Below, piece after piece: positions 1-8,475 of a DNA stretch of 47,255 nucleotides (the first letter of the stretch is position 1; each line of letters starts with the position of its first letter). This DNA is from Deltaproteobacteria bacterium (lineage in GTDB: Bacteria > Myxococcota_A > Polyangia > JAAYKL01). A program made the position numbers and the translations under genes. Below the pieces are notes generated by a model. It was not told the DNA's origin, ran no database searches, and was given only the letters and a program-made list of their open reading frames with translations. The DNA lies in the NCBI GenBank assembly GCA_030595125.1, contig JAUVDV010000043.1, forward strand, positions 1-47,255, written 5' to 3'.

Positions 1-1
1 G

Positions 2-178
2 CGGGAGGCCATGGGGCGATACGACCGCACGTTCTCCACCACGGCGAATCTCATCAGCCACATGCTCAGGGCTGCCGGGGAGGTTGAACTCGCGACGCGG
101 GTCAGGCCCTCGACCCGCAAGCCCGGCCAGACCATCGAGGATTCCAAGGAAGAAACCGGCTCCGAGCCCGCCCAATAA
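2..178 (+). CDS. C-terminal end of an unrecognised protein (5' truncated by the window)
   Basis: An open frame enters from the left edge and stops at TAA 176-178, giving about 58 visible residues. The visible part has a helical stretch (NLISHMLRAAGEVELATRV) followed by a polar, charged tail. An ATG at 11 lies in the frame but has no ribosome-binding site in view, so the gene most likely starts outside the window. It converges on the topoisomerase gene at 449-2497, with the 42-bp repeat array between them. I do not recognise the family. Confidence 0.5.
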   Translation, partial: REAMGRYDRTFSTTANLISHMLRAAGEVELATRVRPSTRKPGQTIEDSKEETGSEPAQ

Positions 179-213
179 GCGCAACCCCCGATAAATACAC
201 CGGATATCGCCGT

Positions 214-438
214 TTTCTCAATGCAATTCGCGGCCGAGGCCGCTGCAAAAGCGATTTGCACTGTGCAACTCGACCGCCCGGCGCTTAAAATGAGGAATTG
301 CACTGTGCAACTCGTTCGCTATGCGCTCGGCACGAAGATTTGCACTGAGAAACTTGCTCGTTAGGCGCCCGGCACGAGGATTTGCACTGTGCAACTCGCT
401 CGCTATGCGCTCGGCACGAAGATTTGCACTGTGCAACC
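214..438. repeat. Tandem array of about six 42-bp units with a palindromic core
   Basis: The 13-base palindrome TTGCACTGTGCAA occurs at 256-268, 298-310, 382-394 and 424-436, with a degraded copy at 340-352 and a poorer one at 214-226. Spacing is exactly 42 bp each time. The rest of the unit is also conserved, for example CTCGGCACGAAGAT before several cores. The array fills the gap between two convergent genes. An open frame runs through it on the minus strand because 42 is a multiple of three, but it has no ribosome-binding site and looks incidental. Units abut directly without unique spacers, so this is not a CRISPR. Confidence 0.85.
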
Positions 439-448
439 CCATCCCGGC

Positions 449-2497
449 CTAGAACAATGATGTTTGCGTGGGCGGGCCGCCGTTGCCGTTTTTGCCGTTC
501 TTGCCGTTGCCGTTCTTGCCGTTGCCGTTTCTTTTGGGGGTCTTCGCGCCGGGAGAGGCAGCATTGTCCTGGGGTTCGCCGTCTGCAGCGTCTTTTCTTA
601 TCCGCTTGATCCGCGCCACGGGTTTGGGCGCCAGCCTTGTGCCCCTCGCGGTCACGCCGATGTATTCCAGATCGCCCAGATCGAAGCTCGCCTCGTTTAC
701 GCGCTGGCGCTTCTTGGGTACGAAGTAGAGGATGAGGTCGTCGTGGGCGTCGCCGTCGAGCAGCAAGTCGACCTTGCCCTGCTTCCCCTTGATGAACTCG
801 TACTCCTTCTCCCGGATGAACTTGAGAATATGCACTTTTTTGGCGTAGGCGATGCGCTCCTTGTCCCGGTAAACAACCGTGAAGGTCTTGCCTGCCTCCT
901 CATCGAATACGTCCCAGTACAGCACCTTGCCCGGGACCAGTATCTTGTCCACCGGGCCGACTATGCGGAAGGTTCCGTCGTTGGAGACGAAGAGCACGCG
1001 GTCGTACTCGCTCATGGTGATCTGGTAGTCGCCGTTCTTGACTTCCTGGCCGAAGAACCCGGTATCGGGATCGTAGGTAACCTTGATATTCTGCGCGGCC
1101 ACCGCCCGCCGGTCCACGGTTTCGAACTGTGCGATCTCGGAGCGCCGTGAGTATTGATCGCCGTACTTGGCCAGCAGGTCCTGCAGGTACATGATGGTGG
1201 TCTGGGTGAGGGCGGCCAGCTTGCGGTCGGTTTCCTCGATGGCAGAAAGGACATCCCTCAGTTGCTTGCGGTTCTTGTTGATGTCGTATCTGGAGATGCG
1301 TCGTATGCGGATCTCGAGCAGGCGTTGAACGTCGTCATCGGTGAGCGCCTGCGGGAACTTCTTGCGGTGCGGCTTCATCCCCTCGTGCACTTCCAGGTTC
1401 ACAACCTCCTCGGTCTTGGCCTCTTCGATACGTTTGTACACCCGCTTCTCGATGAAGATTTGTTCCAGGGTGAGCCAGTGCTGCTTGTCCCTCAGGTTTT
1501 TGAGACGCAGCTCCAGCTCCGCGCAGATTTGATCCCTGAGTCGATCAGTCAAGAAGCGCAGGATCTCGTGGGCGTTCATCTCGACGGGGTGGTTGTCGCT
1601 GATGGTTACGATGTTGGAGGTTATGGAGACCTCGCAGTCCGTGTAAGCGTATAGCTGCGGGATCACATCCTGCGCGTGAGCTCCGCGCTGGAGTATGAGC
1701 TCGATCTCCACCTTGTCGGTTGTATAGTCGCTGATGGTCGCGATCTTCACCTTGCCCTTCTGGGCGGCCGACTCGATGGACGCGATGAGGTGCTCGGTGC
1801 TTGTGGTGTACGGTATCTCGCGAATCACGATACGCTTGTCGCCGTCTGCTTCTATTCGAGCGCGGATCTTTACCTTGCCGCCCCCCTCATCGTATTCGGA
1901 AACGTCAATGATCCCGCCGGTCGGAAAATCGGGGAAGATCCGGATCGGCTCGTACTGCAGGATCTTGATCTGCGCCTCGAGAAGCTCGGGCAAGTTGTGG
2001 GGAAGAATCCTGGTGGACATGCCCACTGCGATACCACTGGTTCCGAGCATGAGGAGCACGGGCAACTTGGACGGGAGGAATATGGGCTCGTTCTTGCGGC
2101 CGTCGTAGCTGGGTCGGAACTTGGTCAGGTCCTTGTTGAACATTGTCTCCCGCGCGAGATCCGTCAGGCGACACTCGATGTACCGTGGCGCGGCGGCCGG
2201 ATGACCGGTGACGATGTTGCCGAAGTTGCCCTGCTTCTCGATGAAGTAATCCTTGTTGGCCAGCACGACGAGCGCGTCGCCGATGGAGGCGTCCCCGTGA
2301 GGGTGGAGCTTCATGGTGTCGCCGATGATGTTTGCAACCTTGTGGAACTTGCCGTCGTCGGTCTCGAACATGGTCTGGAGTATTCTTCGCTGAACCGGCT
2401 TGCAACCGTCGCGGATGTCCGGGATGGCGCGATCCACGATCACGTAGCTCGCGTACTCCAGAAAGTTTCTTTCCATCAACGGTTCGAGATTGGCCAT
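449..2497 (-). CDS. parC: DNA topoisomerase IV / gyrase-type subunit A
   Basis: This is the breakage-reunion subunit of a type IIA topoisomerase, which passes one duplex through another to relax or decatenate DNA together with an ATPase B subunit (not in the window). In the 682-residue reading, the winged-helix region contains HPHGDASIGDAL (residues 65-76) and the catalytic tyrosine is Y106 in PRYIECRLTDLA. The GMSTRILPHNLPE segment is also typical. The C-terminal domain is short and ends in a Lys-Asn-Gly low-complexity tail closed by QTSLF. The ATG at 2497 is chosen because homology starts at once; an upstream in-frame ATG at 2533 would only add 12 unlike residues. It could be annotated gyrA in some lineages; ParC is preferred because of the short C-terminal domain. 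Position 83 of E. coli GyrA corresponds to Ala70 here. Confidence 0.9.
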   Translation of the reverse strand: MANLEPLMERNFLEYASYVIVDRAIPDIRDGCKPVQRRILQTMFETDDGKFHKVANIIGDTMKLHPHGDASIGDALVVLANKDYFIEKQGNFGNIVTGHPAAAPRYIECRLTDLARETMFNKDLTKFRPSYDGRKNEPIFLPSKLPVLLMLGTSGIAVGMSTRILPHNLPELLEAQIKILQYEPIRIFPDFPTGGIIDVSEYDEGGGKVKIRARIEADGDKRIVIREIPYTTSTEHLIASIESAAQKGKVKIATISDYTTDKVEIELILQRGAHAQDVIPQLYAYTDCEVSITSNIVTISDNHPVEMNAHEILRFLTDRLRDQICAELELRLKNLRDKQHWLTLEQIFIEKRVYKRIEEAKTEEVVNLEVHEGMKPHRKKFPQALTDDDVQRLLEIRIRRISRYDINKNRKQLRDVLSAIEETDRKLAALTQTTIMYLQDLLAKYGDQYSRRSEIAQFETVDRRAVAAQNIKVTYDPDTGFFGQEVKNGDYQITMSEYDRVLFVSNDGTFRIVGPVDKILVPGKVLYWDVFDEEAGKTFTVVYRDKERIAYAKKVHILKFIREKEYEFIKGKQGKVDLLLDGDAHDDLILYFVPKKRQRVNEASFDLGDLEYIGVTARGTRLAPKPVARIKRIRKDAADGEPQDNAASPGAKTPKRNGNGKNGNGKNGKNGNGGPPTQTSLF

Positions 2498-2644
2498 GTC
2501 TTTACTTTTATCGCTCCGCAGACAACTGCTCAAATTTTCAGCACTTCAGTTGTCGAGACACTAGCAGAAGCAAATAGGCGTTTCAGCATGTTTCTGACCT
2601 ATCCGCGGATTTTGGACGGGACGACAGCTGGACGACAATATGAA

Positions 2645-2685
2645 TCGAAAATTCGGCTGTCTCCCATCTCATCTTGCGATATAAT
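2645..2685 (+). promoter_or_regulatory. Promoter of the shared TCATCTTRCGATATAAT type (copy A)
   Basis: A consensus -10 hexamer TATAAT at 2680-2685 lies inside the 17-mer TCATCTTGCGATATAAT (2669-2685), preceded by GAAAATTCGGCTGTCTCC. The same block precedes the lipoprotein gene at 5238 and the membrane-protein gene at 27172. The first base of the downstream ATG is 41 bases past the hexamer, and AGGGGG lies just before that ATG. There is no good TTGACA at -35, so the conserved upstream block may take its place. Confidence 0.7.
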
Positions 2686-2725
2686 ACCTTTTTGTGCGGG
2701 TTATTAGCGTCAGGGGGTACCAACA

Positions 2726-4345
2726 ATGAAAACACATATCATTCGAACCATGCTGTCGTTGCTTCTCATTCTTGCGGCGGCTCAGATATTGTTTGGCTCG
2801 GCCTGCTCACCGGCTGACCAATCCAGGGGATCTGACAGCGATGCCGACGGCGATACCGACGGCGATACCGACGCTGATACCGACAGCGATACCGACGGCG
2901 ATACCGACATCGACACATGCGAGGTTCCCGATGGGGAGATGAACGGATCGGTGATATCGGTAGAAGAAACCGAGACGCCCGATACTTTTAACCCGGTTAT
3001 TCAATGGAGCTGGAACGGCCTCGGGGAAGAAGTGCAGAGCATCGTAACTCCCCTGGTCGCCAATCTGACCGATGATGATGGCAGCGGCGACATTGACCTG
3101 TGCGACATTCCCGACATCGTGGTGGTTGCCGGTGGTTCCGACACCGGATACACCAACACGCCGGGACACATCTTCGTGCTGGACGGGCTCGAGGGCACTT
3201 TACACTTTCGGATCGAGACCGCCGTCGATAGCAGTGTGACCCCGGCACTGGGAGACATAGACGATGACTCAATGATAGAGATCGTCTCAGCCACGACCGC
3301 CGGCAACATGGTCGCGTTTGAACACGACGGCACTCTCAAATGGATAAGCACGGCAATTTGGAGTGGGGATTACAACACCTCGGATCACTACTCAGGGGCA
3401 GTGGCCCTGGCGGACCTCGACAACGATGGCGATGTGGAGATCGTCGCCGGCAAACACGTCTTCGATCACAACGGTGCATTGCTGTGGTCCGCGCCGGTGG
3501 AGTCCGGTAACTGGTCGGCCAGCACTGCCGCCGATCTGGACGGAGACGGTGACCTGGAAGTTATCCTGGGAAATGCTGCGTACCATCACGATGGCGGGCA
3601 GTACTATTTAAACAGCGAAATCGAAGCCGGATACCCCCAGGTGGCCAACCTGGATACCAGCACTCCGGAACCCGAGATCCTCGTCACAAATACAAACGGC
3701 ATCTCATTGCTGACCAACACGGGCAGTACTATCTACAAGGACCTGCGTCCAACAGGAGAAGGAGCCGGCGGTACCACGTGGCTCAGGCCGGCGACGATCC
3801 ACGATTTCGATGGCGATGAGCAAGCGGAATACGCGCTCTCGTCGGCCAACCAGTACACCGTCTACGAGGCGGACGGGAGCATCGTCTGGAGTGTTACGGT
3901 TTCGGATCAAAGCGGAATAGCCGCTGGAACCGCCTTTGACTTCCTGGGTATCGGCAAGGCACAGGCCATGTACGCGGATGAATTCTCCATGTTCGTCTTT
4001 GACGAGAGCGGCAATATTCTCATGCAAAACCCGCGGGCCAGCGGAACGCTCAGCGAATACCCCGTGGTGGCGGACGTGGACAACGACGGCTCGGCCGAGA
4101 TAGTCGTCGTCTCCAACAACTACATGGGCTCAGTCACTTCGCCAACCGTTCAGGTCATCGCCGACGCAGAAGACAAGTGGATTCAATCGCGTCGAATCTG
4201 GAATCAGCATACGTACCACGTCACCAACGTGGCTGAAGACGGCACCATTCCTCAGTACGAGCCGGCCAGCTGGGATTTTCTCAACACATTCCGCACCAAC
4301 GCCCAGATCGAAGACGGTATCATCGTCGAACCGGTCATCGAGTAA
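2726..4345 (+). CDS. FG-GAP/VCBS-repeat surface lipoprotein with Asp-rich linker
   Basis: This is a 539-residue predicted lipoprotein. A signal peptide ends in the lipobox FGSAC (Cys27), followed by an acidic linker of DTDGDTDADTDSDTDGD type (about residues 36-63). The rest has FG-GAP-like calcium-binding repeats: DLDNDGDVEIVAG, DLDGDGDLEVILG, DFDGDEQAEYAL and DVDNDGSAEIVVV. These repeats normally build a seven-bladed beta-propeller, so an extracellular adhesion or ligand-binding role is likely but unproven. The segment near WNQHTYHVTN close to the C-terminus is a recurring closing motif of deltaproteobacterial members. The gene has its own promoter (copy A) and converges on the lipoprotein gene at 4358-5140. 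Confidence 0.85.
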   Translation: MKTHIIRTMLSLLLILAAAQILFGSACSPADQSRGSDSDADGDTDGDTDADTDSDTDGDTDIDTCEVPDGEMNGSVISVEETETPDTFNPVIQWSWNGLGEEVQSIVTPLVANLTDDDGSGDIDLCDIPDIVVVAGGSDTGYTNTPGHIFVLDGLEGTLHFRIETAVDSSVTPALGDIDDDSMIEIVSATTAGNMVAFEHDGTLKWISTAIWSGDYNTSDHYSGAVALADLDNDGDVEIVAGKHVFDHNGALLWSAPVESGNWSASTAADLDGDGDLEVILGNAAYHHDGGQYYLNSEIEAGYPQVANLDTSTPEPEILVTNTNGISLLTNTGSTIYKDLRPTGEGAGGTTWLRPATIHDFDGDEQAEYALSSANQYTVYEADGSIVWSVTVSDQSGIAAGTAFDFLGIGKAQAMYADEFSMFVFDESGNILMQNPRASGTLSEYPVVADVDNDGSAEIVVVSNNYMGSVTSPTVQVIADAEDKWIQSRRIWNQHTYHVTNVAEDGTIPQYEPASWDFLNTFRTNAQIEDGIIVEPVIE

Positions 4346-4357
4346 ATATCCAACCGT

Positions 4358-5140
4358 TCAATTCCCCAACTCGTACGGCTCGTCAAACCATTTGCGCCAA
4401 TCGAGAAACATTCCGCAGTCCCACTGCAACGCATCCAGGTGCAGCTCCTTCTCACACTCCCATGGCTCCTTTGGATCAAAGTAAGAACACTCCACCGCCT
4501 CCGGGCCCCCTTCGCCGAACATATCCCTGAGGTCGCTGCACAGCTTTTGAAGGGCGCTCTTGACCACGCCTTTCGACGAGTGTCCAGAATGGACATCGAG
4601 CCACTGCTCATACTGGTACTCCCACTGATAACTGTCCATTCCCACGTTTTGCGCAAGGAACGCCGCCCCCAGCGCCGGGGGTATAATCACGTTCGCCCGA
4701 TCGCATCCCTCGCAGTCCACGAAGGCAAAAATCTGCGCGTACCCCCAGTTGTCGAACACCGGATCGAGCAGGGGAATCCGCAACTCACCCCGGCTGTCGG
4801 TTTTCGCCTCGTGCTCGTTACATTCCTCCACGTCGAACCCCCAGTTACCCCAGCTACCGGGCCAGACCTTACAGTGGACCCGGCCGATGAACTTGACGCT
4901 CACTTGGTCACGCGGCTGCTCCCCACACGCTGACAATGTTCGAATCACCAGATCGGCGCCCTCGATGGCCACCCGCAAATCGATGTCGTCAGGGCCCCCA
5001 TCGCAGATTTCGATGTCGCCCTGCGCTTTGTCCGTAACTTCGGCGCCGACGGTGAGAACCTCCCCGGGAGACGGCCCGGATGCCCCGCATCCAAGCAGCA
5101 TAGCCGCAACCGCGAGCAGTATTTTGTCTTTACATTTCAT
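4358..5140 (-). CDS. Lipoprotein of unknown function
   Basis: This encodes a 260-residue protein with a signal peptide ending in LLGC (Cys18), so it is probably an outer-membrane or periplasmic lipoprotein. The mature part contains several cysteines (CGEQ, HCKVW, ECNEH, DCEGC, KLCSD, ECSY, WECEK, WDCG), suggesting disulfides in an extracytoplasmic domain. A central segment (RGELRIPLLDPVFDNWGYAQIF) looks like a beta-sandwich strand pair. ATG at 5140 is preferred over the in-frame TTG just upstream; no strong ribosome-binding site is visible. It lies divergent to the lipoprotein gene at 5238. I recognise no family. Confidence 0.7.
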   Translation of the reverse strand: MKCKDKILLAVAAMLLGCGASGPSPGEVLTVGAEVTDKAQGDIEICDGGPDDIDLRVAIEGADLVIRTLSACGEQPRDQVSVKFIGRVHCKVWPGSWGNWGFDVEECNEHEAKTDSRGELRIPLLDPVFDNWGYAQIFAFVDCEGCDRANVIIPPALGAAFLAQNVGMDSYQWEYQYEQWLDVHSGHSSKGVVKSALQKLCSDLRDMFGEGGPEAVECSYFDPKEPWECEKELHLDALQWDCGMFLDWRKWFDEPYELGN

Positions 5141-5160
5141 CAATAGGCTTTTGGCTGTTT

Positions 5161-5207
5161 GAGCTGAAAAAAAATCGACTGTCTCTCACCTCATCTTACG
5201 ATATAAT
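5161..5207 (+). promoter_or_regulatory. Promoter of the shared TCATCTTRCGATATAAT type (copy B)
   Basis: TCATCTTACGATATAAT occupies 5191-5207, with TATAAT at 5202-5207. Upstream CTGTTTGAGCTGAAAA matches CTGTCTGAGCCGAAAA in copy C (27.07 kb). The start codon of the downstream lipoprotein is about 30 bases beyond the hexamer. Confidence 0.7.
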
Positions 5208-5237
5208 GCATTTAGTTGATAACCTTTGAGGGGTGCG

Positions 5238-6020
5238 ATGTTGAATACTATCAGGGTTTTCATTTTGTTCGGTTTTGTGGGTTTGTTCACTGCTGCGGTG
5301 ATCGCATCCTGCGCCGATTCGGCGTTTGTGCCAGGCTCCGGCGACTCAGACTCGGACAGCGACTCGGACAGCGACTCGGATACGGACACCGACACCGACA
5401 CCGATGGTGACACTGGCACTGATTCCGACACGGACACCGATACAGACACCGATATGGATGCAGGGCCGGACGGAAGTTCCGATACGGATACGGACACCGA
5501 TACAGATACCGATACCGACACGGGCACATCTACCGATCCGATAGTGTTTTACGACGGCTTCAACGGCTCCACGCTTTTCACCGAAACAGCTTTCCCGTTC
5601 GGCGATCCGCATGTTTGCGCCTATCCCAACAGCGTTGCTTTTTCCAACACCGGAACCGAGCACAACCTCCAGCTCGGTTGCTACGATGACGCCATACTGG
5701 AGGTGACGCTTTCGCTACCGTCCAACAACTACACCATCAATGTGAAATGGCGGTCGGGTTCGGATCCGACCTCGTACACCGATTGCAGCATGACCAACGT
5801 CGACGATCAGTACGGCGCCGGCTGTGTCATGCCGACAAGGTTGATAGTAGTGGACGGTGCGGTCATCCACGAGCACGCAGGTAGCTCCTCATCGTACAGT
5901 ACAACAACTTCCGTTCCGTATACCGGCGCTATCGGCACCCTGACCCTGGCCATGGGCACCGCGGGCAGCAGCACGGCTTACAACACATGGTATGACTTTG
6001 TGGAGATCGTTGCTCCCTGA
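5238..6020 (+). CDS. Asp-Ser/Thr-linker lipoprotein with C-terminal beta-sandwich-like domain
   Basis: This encodes 260 residues. The N-terminal signal ends in VIASC, a good lipobox. A long acidic linker of alternating Asp with Ser/Thr follows (roughly residues 33-100), then a domain of about 155 residues starting near IVFYDGFNGSTLF and ending in YDFVEIVAP. That domain is rich in Thr, Ser and Asn with predicted beta strands and a few cysteines, and resembles a jelly-roll or carbohydrate-binding fold, which is inference. ATG 5238 is chosen over an in-frame TTG at 5226 because GAGGGG sits four bases upstream. Its stop codon directly abuts the stop of the convergent gene at 6021. Confidence 0.8.
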   Translation: MLNTIRVFILFGFVGLFTAAVIASCADSAFVPGSGDSDSDSDSDSDSDTDTDTDTDGDTGTDSDTDTDTDTDMDAGPDGSSDTDTDTDTDTDTDTGTSTDPIVFYDGFNGSTLFTETAFPFGDPHVCAYPNSVAFSNTGTEHNLQLGCYDDAILEVTLSLPSNNYTINVKWRSGSDPTSYTDCSMTNVDDQYGAGCVMPTRLIVVDGAVIHEHAGSSSSYSTTTSVPYTGAIGTLTLAMGTAGSSTAYNTWYDFVEIVAP

Positions 6021-7250
6021 TCACTGCTCCAGACAGTAGATATTTCCCGACGTGACGTTGCACGGAACGACGCCCCAGTCGAAGGACTGTTCCGAGGCGC
6101 TGCAAATGCGGCCCCGGTTTCCGTTGTTTAATGAGGAGTTGGCGTTCCATGAAGCGCAATGGAGGTTGGCGTTCAGCTCGATGCCCAGGGAACCGGTCCA
6201 CACCATGGAGTTGCCCAGGTAGCCGGTGCCGTTAGCGGCGAGATTGAGGGGCGCCCACATGGGATCGCCCGCCAGCAGATCGGCCGCGGATCCGGCGAGC
6301 AGGACATCGTCGAGTCGGCTCCAGTTGCCCCCGGAGCTGCTGAAGCGAGACGCCGCGCTGGCTCCCGAGACCGCAATGAGGGCCAGGTAGGTACCCGTCA
6401 GCCCTGCGGCAGATGCGTGGGTGGAGCACAGAGCGTCCGCTCCGGCAAGCCCCGTGCCCGGCGCGAAGGAGGCCGTTGTCACGAACGCCAGCCTGCCGGT
6501 CTGGGGCACAGGGGCGACCTCTTCGTTGTTGTCCGTTCCAAAGCAGTAGAGCCTGGCCGCGCTGCCGCAAGTCAGGGTGTTCTCGGTGGTCCAGTTCACC
6601 GTTCCGTTGTCCGCACGGCCGGCCATGATTGTCCCGGTCGTCACCGTGTAGTCGGAGCAGCTTCCGGCGCTGCCGATCACACCCGTTGGCATGGTCCCCG
6701 TCACTACCGTCTGGTTGTCGGGCACCCTGGCTCCAAACTCGTCGATCATGGGCGGATAGAAGATCTCCCCGTTGACGATGTCCGACACCTCGTCGCCGAA
6801 CGGTAGCCCGTCCGGACGCACCCAGCCCCTGGCGCCCGTTGCGGTCAGCCGATCGACCATATTCTCCGTGCTGGTGGAGAGCCAGGCGATATAGTTTCCC
6901 CCAAGTCCGGCGACACCGGCCCTGGTCTGGCAAACCGTGTTCGCCCCGGCCACGCCCCCGAACGCGCCGGCTACCACATCTATGGAGGTGACGAACATGT
7001 AGTTCCCCGTGGGGGTCGTGTCTGTATCCGTGTCGGTGTCCGTGTCGGTGTCTGTGTCGGTGTCCGTGTCTGTATCCGTGTCGGTGTCCGTATCGGAATC
7101 TGTGTCCGTGTCGGAATCGGCGTCGGTATCCACATCCGTATCGGTGTCCGTATCCGAGGTGCCGGCGTCGTCGCCTCCGGCCGATGACGAATCGTTCGAG
7201 CAACCGGCAACCAGCAAGGCGAGTGTTATGATTGCGATTTCAATGCGCAT
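6021..7250 (-). CDS. Lipoprotein with Asp-Thr linker and two DUF1554-like domains
   Basis: This encodes 409 residues. The signal peptide ends in LVAGC (Cys17) and is followed by a DTDTDT/DSDTDT linker up to about residue 80. Two related domains follow. The first begins YMFVTSIDVVAGAFGG and contains GANTVCQTRAGVAGLGGNYIA. The second begins RLAFVTTASFAPGTG and contains GADALCSTHASAAGLTGTY. This spacing of Cys, Ala-Gly-Leu and Gly-x-Tyr, followed by a Trp-containing DG motif, is that of DUF1554, first described in Leptospira surface proteins and related to C-type-lectin-like collagen NC10 folds. The function is unknown; an exposed adhesin-like role is inferred. Confidence 0.8.
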   Translation of the reverse strand: MRIEIAIITLALLVAGCSNDSSSAGGDDAGTSDTDTDTDVDTDADSDTDTDSDTDTDTDTDTDTDTDTDTDTDTDTDTTPTGNYMFVTSIDVVAGAFGGVAGANTVCQTRAGVAGLGGNYIAWLSTSTENMVDRLTATGARGWVRPDGLPFGDEVSDIVNGEIFYPPMIDEFGARVPDNQTVVTGTMPTGVIGSAGSCSDYTVTTGTIMAGRADNGTVNWTTENTLTCGSAARLYCFGTDNNEEVAPVPQTGRLAFVTTASFAPGTGLAGADALCSTHASAAGLTGTYLALIAVSGASAASRFSSSGGNWSRLDDVLLAGSAADLLAGDPMWAPLNLAANGTGYLGNSMVWTGSLGIELNANLHCASWNANSSLNNGNRGRICSASEQSFDWGVVPCNVTSGNIYCLEQ

Positions 7251-7393
7251 GTTGAGAACCTCCCAGCTGTTTTTAATGATGTCGAAATTGTCTCATGGCA
7301 GACCGTTCGAAACAACTCACTCTTCCATGTAGACCCGATAATTGGTATTCAGGAGTCAGTAAAGAAAACAACTGCAATTCAAAGGAGTGAAAA

Positions 7394-8155
7394 ATGTTCA
7401 GAAGCAGGGTTCGTTCGGCAAGTGTTCTGGCGATACTGCTCGCCGTCAGCATGCTTTTCATTGGTGGAAATGCTCTGGCCCAAAAAGGGGGCAAGGGAAA
7501 AGGGAAGAAAGGCGACTCCGCCCAGGCGGACGGAGAAGGCAAGAAAGGCAAGCAGAAGGGTGAGGCCAAGGGACCCGGCGATGGCGAGGGACTCGGCAAG
7601 GGTAAGGCCAAGGGACCCGGCGATGGTGAGGGACTCGGCAAAGGTAAGGCCAAGGGACCCGGCTATGGAGAGGGGATCGGCAAGGGTAAGGGCGGGGGAC
7701 CCGGCGATGGCCAGGGGCCCGGCGAAGGCCAGGGACTCGGCAAGGGCCAGGGGCAGGGACAGGGGCAGGGACAGGGCCAGGGACAGGGACAGGGCCAGGG
7801 CCTCGGGTTAGGCAAGGACAAGGAACCGGGCCAGGGCCTCGGGTTAGGCAAGAACAAGGAACCGGGTCAGGGTCTCGGTTTGGGTCAGGGCAGGGGATTG
7901 GGTTCCGACAGGGCTTTTGGGAAGAGAAAGAGGTTCAAACCCGAGTTGAAGGCAAAGCTGCTCAAGTCAGCCAAGGTCAAGACCGGGCCCAAGGCCAAGG
8001 AGCGCCGCAAACACCTCAAGCGAATGGCAAAACTCAGGCGGCATCACGAGATGGCGGCAACCAAGGGCGACGCCGTCCTTGCGCAGCGCGTGAACAAGAT
8101 CATGGCCAAGGAACGTAAACGCCATCTGAAGGCTTACAAGAAGAACAACCTCTAA
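7394..8155 (+). CDS. Secreted, highly basic Gly/Lys/Gln repeat protein
   Basis: This encodes 253 residues. A signal peptide ends near GGNALAQ. The middle is built of repeated blocks such as KAKGPGDGEGLGKG, then a GQ dipeptide run, then two LGLGKDKEPGQG-type units. The C-terminal 80 residues are strongly basic (KERRKHLKRMAKLRRHHE and similar) and probably helical. AAGGAG sits just before the ATG. The gene forms a likely operon with the acidic lipoprotein 23 bp downstream. The sequence suggests an exported nucleic-acid-, polysaccharide- or mineral-binding protein, but no family is recognised and that role is a guess. Confidence 0.7.
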   Translation: MFRSRVRSASVLAILLAVSMLFIGGNALAQKGGKGKGKKGDSAQADGEGKKGKQKGEAKGPGDGEGLGKGKAKGPGDGEGLGKGKAKGPGYGEGIGKGKGGGPGDGQGPGEGQGLGKGQGQGQGQGQGQGQGQGQGLGLGKDKEPGQGLGLGKNKEPGQGLGLGQGRGLGSDRAFGKRKRFKPELKAKLLKSAKVKTGPKAKERRKHLKRMAKLRRHHEMAATKGDAVLAQRVNKIMAKERKRHLKAYKKNNL

Positions 8156-8178
8156 GGTGAGATGAAGGGAGTAGATCC

Positions 8179-8445
8179 ATGAGTAAAAAAACAGCGAAAC
8201 ACTTCGTCTTGGCGTTTTCGATTGTTGCAATCGCAGCGCTCTTCTGCATCGCGTGTGGTGATGAAGCGCGGACGGATGCGCCGGCGCCGGACGACACAAC
8301 GGAAGCCGTTTCCGACAATCTCACCCCGGACGAGGAGTCCGTGATCAATGAGGAGTTCGAAGCGCAAGCCGCCAAGGAGATCGTGGAAGGCAACGCCGAA
8401 GCCAAGCTCGCGGAGCTTGAAAAAGAAATCGACCAGGACCTCTAA
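8179..8445 (+). CDS. Small acidic lipoprotein
   Basis: This encodes 88 residues with a signal peptide ending in a lipobox-like FCIAC. The mature part of about 60 residues is strongly acidic and helical (PDEESVINEEFEAQAAKEI and a C-terminal KLAELEKEIDQDL). It follows the very basic secreted protein at 7394 in the same direction, so the two may interact electrostatically; this is inferred from charge and position only. AGGGAG precedes the ATG. Confidence 0.65.
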   Translation: MSKKTAKHFVLAFSIVAIAALFCIACGDEARTDAPAPDDTTEAVSDNLTPDEESVINEEFEAQAAKEIVEGNAEAKLAELEKEIDQDL

Positions 8446-8475
8446 CGACCCACCGTTTTTGATCGTCATACAAGC

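Noticed and set aside
214-438. CRISPR array
   Set aside because: Units abut without unique spacers, the conserved part spans most of the 42 bp, and no cas gene is near.
218-442. A minus-strand open frame of 74 residues with a 14-residue repeat
   Set aside because: It exists only because the repeat period (42) is divisible by three; it has no start signal and no folded-domain character.
464-2707. Long plus-strand open frames opposite the topoisomerase gene
   Set aside because: They are antisense shadows caused by codon bias; they have no motifs and no ribosome-binding sites.
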